A DNA stretch of 7,362 bases from Clostridia bacterium (lineage in GTDB: Bacteria > Bacillota > Clostridia > Oscillospirales > Acutalibacteraceae): contig JAGAAE010000003.1 of NCBI GenBank assembly GCA_017615405.1, positions 1 through 7,362 on the forward strand. The letters are read 5' to 3'. Position numbers and translations under genes: made by a program. Every line of letters starts with the position of its first letter. The first letter of the stretch is position 1. Of the stretch, positions 1 to 5,710 are shown in pieces. The notes under the pieces are model-generated. The model saw nothing but the letters and a program-made list of their open reading frames with translations. It had not been told where the DNA came from and made no database searches.

Positions 1-132
1 AAAAAGTCAATCATTATTTTTTTATTTTGTCCTTGTTTTGACATTTTTGGAGTTTTGACCGTTTTTGTTCTTCAAAAGGCGGTTTTTATGTATATTTTCG
101 CTCTTTATAAGGGTCGGTCACGCAATTATTTC

Positions 133-162
133 TTGACAATAAGGTATAAAACAATATATACT
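133..162 (+). promoter_or_regulatory. Sigma-A-type promoter of the sugar transferase operon
   Basis: A perfect -35 hexamer TTGACA lies at 133-138. The best -10 is TATACT at 157-162 (5 of 6 consensus, 18-nt spacer); TATATA at 155-160 with a 16-nt spacer is an alternative. Transcription would start near 168-170, giving a leader of about 33 nt before the ATG at 203. The -10 is overlapped by a dyad (159-178), which suggests repression at this promoter. Confidence 0.7.
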
Positions 163-178
163 GTAAATACAAACAGTT
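159..178. promoter_or_regulatory. Operator-like 20-bp dyad overlapping the -10 element
   Basis: The sequence TACTGTAAATACAAACAGTT has half-sites CTGT (161-164) and ACAG (173-176) separated by 8 nt. It sits on the -10 element and the predicted transcription start, the usual position for a repressor site. The arrangement CTGT-N8-ACAG is the same as the enterobacterial LexA box, with 16 of 20 positions matching the E. coli consensus. Firmicute LexA recognises a different CGAAC/GTTC-type box, so the regulator cannot be named. The region is AT-rich and chance is possible. Confidence 0.4.
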
Positions 179-202
179 GTAATATCGTGAGGGTTTTTCT
201 TA

Positions 203-1597
203 ATGAGAATTCTTATAAAAATGCGAAAGACGATAATGCTTATCGTAAAATGCCTTATCGTTCTTGCGCTCACGACAAGTTTTGTTGCAACCTGGAATGA
301 AAACTACGTAACCTCCCTTTTCAGTAACAAGGGTAACTATCTGGTCGTTTTTTCGATTGTTTTCGTTTTTTCGGTCTTTTCGTCGCTCTACGGCGCTTTT
401 CGTATAGGGATATACCGCATCCATGAGATAATTTACAGTTTTTCCTTAGCGGCGATCATAACCGATATAATAATGTATTTTGAACTGAGCCTTATAGCGC
501 GTGAACTCGCGGCTGTAAAGCCGATGATGGTTTACGTTATTTTTCAGGTCATAATAATCGTTATATGCTCCTTTGCCGCAAATACGATCTATTTTCGTCT
601 CCACCCGGCAAGGCGCATAATCGCCGTCTTCAACGATGATGCAAAGGGATTTGATTTCATCAAAAAGATGGCTGTTTTTGCAGATCGGTTCAAGATCGAA
701 AGCGGTCTCAACGTCGAGCATACCGACATGGACGTCATAAAACGTAAGATAGATAAATACGATGCCGTTGCGATCTGCGATATCGACAAGCAAAAGCAAA
801 AAGAGATAATGACCTATTGCTATACCAATCAGAAGAGAACCTATCTCCTCCCCGATATCACCGATATAGTTCTTAATAACGGATATGAGATCCAGATCGG
901 TGATACGCCGGTTATTATGAGTCGAAACCAGGGGCTTACCCTTGAGCAGGCGTTCATAAAGCGGCTGGGTGATCTGCTCCTTTCGATAGTCGGGATACTC
1001 ATAACGAGTCCGATCATGCTTATCTGCGCGATAGCGATCAAATTGGATGACGGCGGTCCGATCTTCTTCAAGCAAAACCGTATCACGAGAAACGGCAAGA
1101 TATTCAATATCATAAAATTCCGCTCTATGGTGACCGATGCCGACAAGGACGGCGCAAAAAAGGCGGAAAATGATGATTTGCGTATAACCAGGGTCGGAAA
1201 GGTGATCCGTTCCTGCCGCGTCGACGAACTGCCCCAACTTTTTAACGTTCTGAAGGGCGAGATGTCGATAGTGGGGCCGCGTCCCGAACGTATTGAAAAC
1301 GTTTATGAATATACCAACGCCTATCCCGAATTCGATCTTCGTCACAGGGTCAAGGCGGGACTTACCGGTTTTGCGCAGCTTTACGGGAAGTATAACACCT
1401 CTCCCGAAGACAAATTGAATATGGATCTTACCTATATCGAAACCTATTCTTTGCTTAAGGATCTGAAACTTATCATTCTGACCTTCAAGGTCCTGTTTAT
1501 GAAGGAAAGCACCGAAGGTTTTGACAAGAGCGCAAACGAGACGGTTGAAAAACCTGATATTAAAAGAAACACTGAGGATGATGAAAATGCCATTTGA
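203..1597 (+). CDS. Polyprenyl glycosylphosphotransferase (sugar transferase)
   Basis: This membrane enzyme is predicted to start exopolysaccharide or surface glycan synthesis by moving a sugar-1-phosphate from a UDP-sugar to undecaprenyl phosphate. The 464-aa length fits the long WbaP/CpsE type. The N-terminus has about four hydrophobic segments (roughly residues 10-30, 46-66, 75-95, 108-130), then a cytosolic region (about 135-245) and the bacterial sugar transferase domain (about 252-435). That domain opens with a hydrophobic segment at 258-280. Seen motifs are GGPIFFKQNR (284-293), KFRSM (305-309), DELPQLFNVLKGEMSIVGPR (341-360), which holds the Asp-Glu pair expected to be catalytic, and KAGLTGFAQLYG (384-395). 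The sugar specificity cannot be read. The ATG at 203 is preferred because GAGG lies 10 nt upstream (189-192); the ATG at 221 has no ribosome binding site. The charged C-terminal tail (about 437-464) overlaps the start of the next gene. Confidence 0.93.
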   Translation: MRILIKMRKTIMLIVKCLIVLALTTSFVATWNENYVTSLFSNKGNYLVVFSIVFVFSVFSSLYGAFRIGIYRIHEIIYSFSLAAIITDIIMYFELSLIARELAAVKPMMVYVIFQVIIIVICSFAANTIYFRLHPARRIIAVFNDDAKGFDFIKKMAVFADRFKIESGLNVEHTDMDVIKRKIDKYDAVAICDIDKQKQKEIMTYCYTNQKRTYLLPDITDIVLNNGYEIQIGDTPVIMSRNQGLTLEQAFIKRLGDLLLSIVGILITSPIMLICAIAIKLDDGGPIFFKQNRITRNGKIFNIIKFRSMVTDADKDGAKKAENDDLRITRVGKVIRSCRVDELPQLFNVLKGEMSIVGPRPERIENVYEYTNAYPEFDLRHRVKAGLTGFAQLYGKYNTSPEDKLNMDLTYIETYSLLKDLKLIILTFKVLFMKESTEGFDKSANETVEKPDIKRNTEDDENAI

Positions 1598-2462
1598 TGC
1601 AACGCTTGTCGTTATGGCGGCGGGAATGGGAAGCAGATTCGGAGGGCTGAAACAGATCGAGCCTATCGGGCCCGGAGGGGAAGCGCTCCTTGACTTCTCG
1701 GTCTACGACGCCAAAAAGGCGGGCTTTAACAGGGTCGTTTTTATAATAAAAAAGGCGATCGAAAAAGACTTTAAGGAAACGGTCGGAAAACGCATTGAAA
1801 AGATGATGGACGTCGACTACGTTTTCCAAGAGACCGATATGCTGCCCGAAGGCTTTACCTGCCCCGAAGGCAGAGAAAAGCCCTGGGGAACGGGGCACGC
1901 GATATACTGCTGCAAGGACGTCGTCAAGACTCCCTTTGCCGTTATCAATGCCGATGATTACTATGGCGCCGGCGCGTATGAGAGCATATATAACTGCCTC
2001 AAAAAGCAAACGGGCGATTACTGTATGGTCGGTTTTCGACTTAAAAACACCCTGACCGAAAACGGTTCGGTCTCAAGGGGCGTCTGCGAGATCGAAAACG
2101 GTAAACTTATAAAAATAACCGAAAGAACAAAAATCGTCGACTGCAAATATACGGAAGACGGCGAAACCTGGATCCCCCTTTCGCCCGAAACGATCGTTTC
2201 GATGAATATGTGGGGATTTACTCCCGATCTGTTTGATCACATTGAGGAGCTTCTTGCAGAGTTTTTAAAGGAAAAGATAGACGTTCCGAAATCCGAATTT
2301 TATCTTCCGTCGGTCGTTTCCACCCTTATGGAACGAGGGCAAAAACAGGTCGAAGTCTTAAAGAGTGAAGACAACTGGTACGGCGTGACCTACAAGGAAG
2401 ATAAAGACAGCGTTATAAAAGCACTTGCCGAAAAGATCCGGCAGGGTGAATATAAATTTTAA
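1587..2462 (+). CDS. Sugar-phosphate nucleotidyltransferase family protein
   Basis: This 291-aa protein belongs to the NTP-transferase (GT-A/Rossmann-like) superfamily, which makes NDP-sugars or similar activated groups from NTP and a sugar-phosphate. It begins with the signature AAGMGSRFGGLKQIEPIGPG (11-30), which binds the nucleotide. PWGTGHA is at 99-105, NADDYYG at 121-127 supplies the metal-binding aspartate region, and NMWGF (207-211) and DNWYGVTYKED (262-272) are further conserved-looking blocks. The substrate is not certain; UTP:glucose-1-phosphate-like activity is one guess. The frame is open from 1521 and ATGs also lie at 1578 and 1581. Only 1587 has good spacing (9 nt) from the GAGG at 1574-1577. 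The gene overlaps the sugar transferase by 11 nt, which suggests translational coupling and supply of a sugar donor to that pathway. Confidence 0.86.
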   Translation: MPFDATLVVMAAGMGSRFGGLKQIEPIGPGGEALLDFSVYDAKKAGFNRVVFIIKKAIEKDFKETVGKRIEKMMDVDYVFQETDMLPEGFTCPEGREKPWGTGHAIYCCKDVVKTPFAVINADDYYGAGAYESIYNCLKKQTGDYCMVGFRLKNTLTENGSVSRGVCEIENGKLIKITERTKIVDCKYTEDGETWIPLSPETIVSMNMWGFTPDLFDHIEELLAEFLKEKIDVPKSEFYLPSVVSTLMERGQKQVEVLKSEDNWYGVTYKEDKDSVIKALAEKIRQGEYKF

Positions 2463-2474
2463 GGAGAGTTTATT

Positions 2475-3137
2475 ATGAATAACAATCAAAAGGTACTGAT
2501 AGCCATTATTTCAGGGTCGGTCGTTGTGCTGGTCGCCGCCATCATTCTGCTTTTGAAATTGGGAGTTATTGATTTCAGCGGCTCGAATAAGGATGAAACG
2601 TCAAAAACGACTACCTCGCAGGCGGCTGACAAAACTAAAAATTCCGGCAAGACGGAAGACGCCGACGGTAAAGATACCTCGTCGGACAGCGGCTCTAACG
2701 CAGCGACCGTAGATACGGGCAAAAAGACGGTCGACGTAGAAAACGTCGTAGCATCAACCTCTTCGGACGAGGTCGTTATTCCGATATATGCCACGAAAAA
2801 TCCGGGCTTCATAGCCGCAAGATTATTTATAACGTTTGATACCAATGCATTTTCCTTTGCCGATTGTGAAGGCGGAGATATTTGCGAATCCATGGCGGGT
2901 GAATTTTCCAATGGGAAACTGACGGTTGTTGCTCAAACCGACGGCGATCCCGAATCACTCAAATGCGTTTCGGGCGCCGGCGTGATCGGAAAGATAATTC
3001 TTAAACCCAAAAAGGATGCAAAACCGGGAGAATATACCATAAATATCAGTGAAGATTCTGAATTTGCGAATCTCGGAGACAAGCTTATACCGAAAGGCGA
3101 TATAAAGGTTGAGGCAGGAAAGGTTATCCTCAAATAA
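2475..3137 (+). CDS. Membrane-anchored cohesin-like domain protein
   Basis: The 220-aa protein has one hydrophobic segment near the N-terminus (about 6-29) with no lipobox or signal peptidase site, so it is predicted to be an N-terminally anchored surface protein. A low-complexity linker rich in Ser, Thr, Asp and Lys (about 34-83) follows. The C-terminal domain (about 85-218) has a cohesin-like pattern: TVDVENVVA, then VVIPIYATKNPGFIAARLFI (100-119) and FDTNAFSF (121-128), GAGVIGKIILKP (167-178), and a closing IKVEAGKVIL (210-219). Cohesins are jelly-roll modules that bind dockerins in cellulosomes, but also occur outside them. No dockerin is visible here. The start has GGAG (2463-2466) 8 nt upstream, directly overlapping the stop of the preceding gene, so it is the third gene of the operon. 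The partner and role are unknown. The domain call rests on pattern recognition and could be another beta-sandwich. Confidence 0.62.
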   Translation: MNNNQKVLIAIISGSVVVLVAAIILLLKLGVIDFSGSNKDETSKTTTSQAADKTKNSGKTEDADGKDTSSDSGSNAATVDTGKKTVDVENVVASTSSDEVVIPIYATKNPGFIAARLFITFDTNAFSFADCEGGDICESMAGEFSNGKLTVVAQTDGDPESLKCVSGAGVIGKIILKPKKDAKPGEYTINISEDSEFANLGDKLIPKGDIKVEAGKVILK

Positions 3138-3153
3138 TCGTTTTAAGGCGCTT

Positions 3154-3203
3154 AAAACCGCAAGGCTGAAACGTATGTTTCGGATCTTGCGGTTTTTCTT
3201 TTT
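3154..3203 (+). terminator. Intrinsic terminator of the glycan operon
   Basis: AAAACCGCAAG (3154-3164) pairs perfectly with CTTGCGGTTTT (3186-3196). Inside, CTGAAAC (3166-3172) pairs with GTTTCGG (3177-3183) around a four-base loop, so nearly the whole element folds into one long hairpin. A T-rich tail (TTTTTCTTTTT) follows. It lies 17 nt after the stop of the cohesin-like gene. Confidence 0.9.
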
Positions 3204-3296
3204 CGCATATGTTATATATTCGTTCTAAGAGACATATCATTTTATAAAAAGGCAATTTATCTTTGTTTTTTGTCAAAGAAAGATATGGTGATAAAA

Positions 3297-4220
3297 ATGA
3301 GCGAATTCTATCCCGAGGGATATTTTAAGCAAAGAAATACCGTTTCGAGTAAACTCTTGAACGTTTCGGCGCTCGTAAAGGCGAGGGAGGATAAAAAGAT
3401 ACTTGAAGCCCCTGTTATAATGTGCGACAGCGAGCATAATATGACGGTCGATTTAGGAGGGATAAGGGGCATTATTCCCCGCGATGAGGGTGCTATCGGT
3501 ATCAAAGAGGGCGTCACAAAGGATATCGCGCTTATTTCCCGAGTCGGCAAGACGGTATGCTTTACCGTCAGCGATGTCCTGACCAAAGAGGACGGCAGAT
3601 TTTACGCCGTTCTTTCAAGAAAAAACGCCCAGCAGGCGTGTTTGGAGCAGTATATAAGCAAACTGACGGTCGGGGATATCATAAACGCAAAGGTCACCCA
3701 TCTTGAAAACTTCGGTGCATTTTGCGATATCGGGTGCGGCAATATCGCATTGCTTCCGATCGACCGTATCTCGGTGTCGCGGATAACACATCCGTCCGAC
3801 AGGTTTTTCGTCGGTCAGAATATAAGGGCGATAATAAGCCGCATAGAGGAAAACGGACGGATAACGCTAAGCCATAAAGAACTTCTCGGAACGTGGGAGG
3901 AAAACGTGGCGCTTTTTTCGGTCGGCGAAACGGTCACCGGGATCATAAGAAGCATCGAAGATTACGGCGTTTTCGTCGAACTCGCGCCCAATCTTGCGGG
4001 TCTTGCCGAACCGAGGGAAGGCATAAGCGTAGGGCAATATACCGGCGTTTACATAAAAAATATCATCCCGGAAAAAATGAAGGTGAAGTTGATCATAATC
4101 GATACCTTTGAAAGCGGCGGAACAAGAGAAACGACCTATTTTTATAAGGGCGACAGAATAGAGGAATTCCATTATTCGCCCGAGTATTGCGAGAAACAGA
4201 TAACGTCGTATTTTTATTGA
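3297..4220 (+). CDS. S1 RNA-binding domain protein (three S1-like repeats)
   Basis: The predicted 307-aa protein consists mainly of OB-fold S1 repeats, which bind single-stranded RNA. Repeat 1 (about 35-108) is divergent and contains CDSEHNMTVDLGGIRGIIPR (43-62). Repeat 2 (about 124-196) is canonical, with GDIINAKVTHLENFGAFCDI (126-145). Repeat 3 (about 206-269) has GETVTGIIRSIEDYGVFVEL (210-229). A C-terminal tail rich in Tyr and Glu (about 275-307) follows. It is shorter than ribosomal protein S1 and resembles the S1-like proteins of Clostridia, whose role is not settled. The start is uncertain: 3297 (MSEFYPEG) is preceded by GGTGAT with only 4 nt spacing. ATG 3285 has AAAGAAAG almost touching it, and TTG 3270 has no ribosome binding site. 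Its promoter is unclear; TATAAA at 3243-3248 is a possible -10 without a good -35. Confidence 0.85.
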   Translation: MSEFYPEGYFKQRNTVSSKLLNVSALVKAREDKKILEAPVIMCDSEHNMTVDLGGIRGIIPRDEGAIGIKEGVTKDIALISRVGKTVCFTVSDVLTKEDGRFYAVLSRKNAQQACLEQYISKLTVGDIINAKVTHLENFGAFCDIGCGNIALLPIDRISVSRITHPSDRFFVGQNIRAIISRIEENGRITLSHKELLGTWEENVALFSVGETVTGIIRSIEDYGVFVELAPNLAGLAEPREGISVGQYTGVYIKNIIPEKMKVKLIIIDTFESGGTRETTYFYKGDRIEEFHYSPEYCEKQITSYFY

Positions 4221-4246
4221 TACAAAACCTAAGGTAAAAAGATAAT
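4217..4246 (+). promoter_or_regulatory. Possible promoter just upstream of the intergenic hairpin
   Basis: TTGATA (4217-4222, 5 of 6) overlaps the S1-gene stop and is followed after 18 nt by GATAAT (4241-4246, 5 of 6). A start near 4253 would begin a transcript at the base of the 4257-4298 hairpin. A second TATAAT (4250-4255) has no matching -35. The region is AT-rich, so this is a weak call. Confidence 0.25.
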
Positions 4247-4256
4247 TGTTATAATG

Positions 4257-4298
4257 AGGCAGTATTGATATGCGGTAAGCCGGATATCAATACTGCCT
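4257..4298. repeat. 15-bp perfect inverted repeat (hairpin)
   Basis: AGGCAGTATTGATAT (4257-4271) is the exact reverse complement of 4284-4298. The 12-nt loop can itself form CGG/CCG (4273-4275 with 4280-4282). Outside, a G-T and a T-A pair extend the stem to 17. No T run follows on either strand, so it is not a normal intrinsic terminator, although it could stabilise or end the S1 transcript. It may be a copy of a dispersed palindromic repeat. Confidence 0.8.
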
Positions 4299-4314
4299 TA
4301 ACGCTTGATATCCG
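4281..4314. repeat. Alternative 10-bp stem competing with the main hairpin
   Basis: CGGATATCAA (4281-4290), mostly within the right arm of the main hairpin, is the exact reverse complement of TTGATATCCG (4305-4314), with a 14-nt loop. The two stems cannot form together. The left arm and the downstream arm also share a direct repeat, TTGATATGCGG (4265-4275) against TTGATATCCGA (4305-4315). Confidence 0.65.
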
Positions 4315-4315
4315 A

Positions 4316-4345
4316 CGTCTGAAATCTGACATCTGATTTGACATC
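4316..4345 (+). repeat. Degenerate 7-nt tandem repeat before the dus promoter
   Basis: Successive units read GTCTGAA, ATCTGAC, ATCTGAT, TTGACAT; TGACATC also occurs twice (4327-4333 and 4339-4345). The last unit contributes the TTGACA -35 hexamer of the dus promoter. The array is short and imperfect, so it may be the tail of the same repeat element as the hairpin upstream. Confidence 0.45.
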
Positions 4346-4366
4346 ATTTGCCGGATTATGTATAAT
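4338..4366 (+). promoter_or_regulatory. Full-consensus sigma-A promoter of dus, start site at the ATG
   Basis: TTGACA (4338-4343), a 17-nt spacer and TATAAT (4361-4366) match the consensus at all 12 positions. Six nucleotides (4367-4372) separate the -10 from the A of the ATG at 4373, which is where transcription should begin. No ribosome binding site lies between promoter and gene. Confidence 0.85.
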
Positions 4367-4372
4367 TGTTTT

Positions 4373-5335
4373 ATGAAAATCGGAAATCTTGAAATCAACG
4401 GTTATGCCGCTCTTGCTCCCATGGCGGGTGTTGCCGACAGGGCGATGAGGGAAATATGTGTAAACTTTGGCGCCGCATACACGGTCGGTGAGCTTGTCAG
4501 CGCAAAGGGACTGTCGTTAGGCGATAAAAAGTCGCTTGAATTTCTATACCGTCCCGACGTTGCCGCACCATTCGGCATCCAGCTTTTCGGGTGCGATCCC
4601 GACATTATGGCAAAAGCCGCAGAAATATCCCTCGGGTGTAAACCCGATTTTATCGATATCAATATGGGTTGTCCGGCTCCGAAGGTCGCTGGAAACGGCG
4701 GCGGAAGCAGTCTTATGAAGGATATTCCGCTTGCCGAAAGCATAGTTAAGGCGGTCGTAAAGGCTTCAACCGTCCCCGTTACGGTCAAAATGCGAACAGG
4801 TATAGACGAAAACTCGGTAAATGCCCCGGAACTTGCGAAGGCGGTCGAGGCGGCGGGAGCCACGGCTATAACCGTCCATGGCAGAACAAAGGCGCAGATG
4901 TATGCGCCGCCGATAGATTTTGAAACGATAAGAAAGGTCAAAGAGTCGGTCGCTGTCCCGGTTATCGCCAACGGTGATATAACAAACGGTGAAACGGCGC
5001 TCGAAATGTATCAAAAAACCGGTTGTGATTTCGTTATGGTGGGCAGAGCCGCCCGCGGAAATCCCTTTGTTTTTGAAGAGATAAACGCATTCTTTAAGGG
5101 TGAAGAATACCGCGAAAAGACCCTTGAAGAAAAACTCGGCGTTTTGACGGAACAGGTAAAGCTGATGCAGAAGTATCGCAGCGAAAAGGTGGCGATGCTC
5201 GAAGCGAGGAAGCACGCGGCGTGGTATCTTTCGGGGATAAGGGGCGCGGCGGCGCTGAGACGTGAGTGCGGCGGAATAAAAACCCTTGAAGACCTTGAAT
5301 ATTTATGCAAAAAAGCACTTGAACAAAACGAATAA
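4373..5335 (+). CDS. dusB: tRNA-dihydrouridine synthase (DusB-type)
   Basis: This FMN enzyme reduces uridine to dihydrouridine in tRNA D-loops using NADPH. The 320-aa length is typical for bacterial Dus. The TIM-barrel motifs appear in order: ALAPMAGVAD (13-22), IQLFG (69-73), DINMGCPAPKV (95-105) with the expected catalytic Cys100, VTVKMRTG (136-143) with the flavin-site Lys139, ITVHGRTKAQMY (166-177), VIANGDI (197-203), and FVMVGRAARGNPFVF (220-234) for FMN phosphate binding. The helical C-terminal domain (about 245-320) includes ARKHAAWYLSGIRGAA. Assignment to the DusB branch is by resemblance. ATG 4373 is chosen because the in-frame ATG at 4358 lies inside the promoter. Neither start has a Shine-Dalgarno sequence, and the message is predicted to be leaderless. 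Confidence 0.94.
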   Translation: MKIGNLEINGYAALAPMAGVADRAMREICVNFGAAYTVGELVSAKGLSLGDKKSLEFLYRPDVAAPFGIQLFGCDPDIMAKAAEISLGCKPDFIDINMGCPAPKVAGNGGGSSLMKDIPLAESIVKAVVKASTVPVTVKMRTGIDENSVNAPELAKAVEAAGATAITVHGRTKAQMYAPPIDFETIRKVKESVAVPVIANGDITNGETALEMYQKTGCDFVMVGRAARGNPFVFEEINAFFKGEEYREKTLEEKLGVLTEQVKLMQKYRSEKVAMLEARKHAAWYLSGIRGAAALRRECGGIKTLEDLEYLCKKALEQNE

Positions 5336-5347
5336 ATATGGTAAAAT
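5319..5347 (+). promoter_or_regulatory. Candidate promoter of the small membrane protein gene
   Basis: TTGAAC (5319-5324), inside the end of dus, and TAAAAT (5342-5347) are 17 nt apart. The transcript would begin near 5354 and carry the strong ribosome binding site. A second -10-like TATAAT (5352-5357) has no good -35. The gene may instead be read through from dus, since no terminator separates them. Confidence 0.4.
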
Positions 5348-5377
5348 AAACTATAATTGCGGAAAGGAGGAGTACAG

Positions 5378-5587
5378 ATGATTATAATAGGTGCTATTAT
5401 GATGGTAGTCGGCGTTGCTTTGGCGATTTACGGCAATTCTCTTAACAATGACGTCGGAAGCCAGCTTCAAAGCGTTTTGGAAAGCGGAAAGACAAATCCC
5501 GGTAACACCTTTTTGTATATAGGTATTGCTCTCGGAGTTGTCGGTTTGATCCTTTTGATCGCAGGTCTCGTAAAGAAGTCGAAATAA
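5378..5587 (+). CDS. Small two-TM membrane protein, unknown function
   Basis: This 69-aa protein has a hydrophobic segment at the very N-terminus (about 1-19), a polar loop (about 20-43, GNSLNNDVGSQLQSVLESGK) and a second hydrophobic segment (about 44-65) ending in LVKKSK. A hairpin topology is likely, with the loop on one side and the Lys-rich tail in the cytoplasm. The pattern loosely resembles the small two-TM DUF3185-type proteins, but I cannot confirm that. The start is well fixed: AAAGGAGG (5363-5370) lies 7 nt before the ATG and is the strongest ribosome binding site in the window. The frame stays open upstream to a TTG at 5357, but that would translate the ribosome binding site. It lies 42 nt after dus and is followed by a hairpin at 5613. 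Confidence 0.78.
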   Translation: MIIIGAIMMVVGVALAIYGNSLNNDVGSQLQSVLESGKTNPGNTFLYIGIALGVVGLILLIAGLVKKSK

Positions 5588-5612
5588 GGATAGGTTTTCA
5601 ATAAACAACAGA

Positions 5613-5645
5613 TTGCAGTCAATTTATTCTGGAAATTGACTGCAA
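5613..5645 (+). terminator. Hairpin after the small membrane protein gene, probable terminator
   Basis: TTGCAGTCAATTT (5613-5625) and AAATTGACTGCAA (5633-5645) are exact reverse complements with a 7-nt loop. A short interrupted T run (TGTTTTGT, 5648-5655) follows, so termination is plausible but perhaps incomplete. The stem is unusually AT-rich for a terminator. Confidence 0.6.
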
Positions 5646-5710
5646 ATGTTTTGTATCAATAAGGTTTATGACCCGAAAAGGGATTATTATATAAAATAAG
5701 GAAGATATTT

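Larger units (their letters stand above)
1..202. other. AT-rich intergenic region upstream of the glycan operon
   Basis: No credible gene is seen here. The one open frame across it (from a TTG at 55) lacks a ribosome binding site and runs into the sugar transferase gene out of frame. The left part is T-rich and carries an imperfect 17-bp direct repeat (35-51 and 52-68), each copy starting GTTTTGAC. A weak inverted repeat, ACCG with TTTT (58-65) against AAAA with CGGT (74-83, two-base bulge) and then a short T run, could be the end of an upstream plus-strand transcript, but it is poor. The right part holds the operon promoter and dyad listed separately. Confidence 0.6.

Noticed and set aside
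35..88. Upstream terminator and direct repeats in the left flank
   Set aside because: The stem has a two-base bulge and an AT-rich base, and the 17-bp direct repeats match at only about 13 positions in T-rich DNA; too weak to list separately.
446..1345. Minus-strand 299-aa open frame opposite the sugar transferase gene
   Set aside because: It is antisense to a gene with clear family motifs, has no recognisable domain and arises from the codon bias of the true gene. Similar antisense frames opposite the nucleotidyltransferase, dus and yebC genes are rejected for the same reason.
1521..1586. N-terminal extension of the nucleotidyltransferase
   Set aside because: The extra 22 residues are out of keeping with the family, which begins just before the AAGMGSRFGG motif, and the only ribosome binding site (1574-1577) points to the ATG at 1587.
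4316..4345. CRISPR array
   Set aside because: The units are only about 7 nt, degenerate and contiguous, without spacers or cas genes.
4358..4372. Earlier ATG for dus (MYNCF extension)
   Set aside because: This ATG lies in the spacer just before the consensus -10 element, has no ribosome binding site, and adds residues not expected in the family.
5636..5664. yebC promoter using TTGACT in the hairpin arm
   Set aside because: The hexamer is good, but no -10 occurs at 16-18 nt downstream (only ATAAGG-like sequence).
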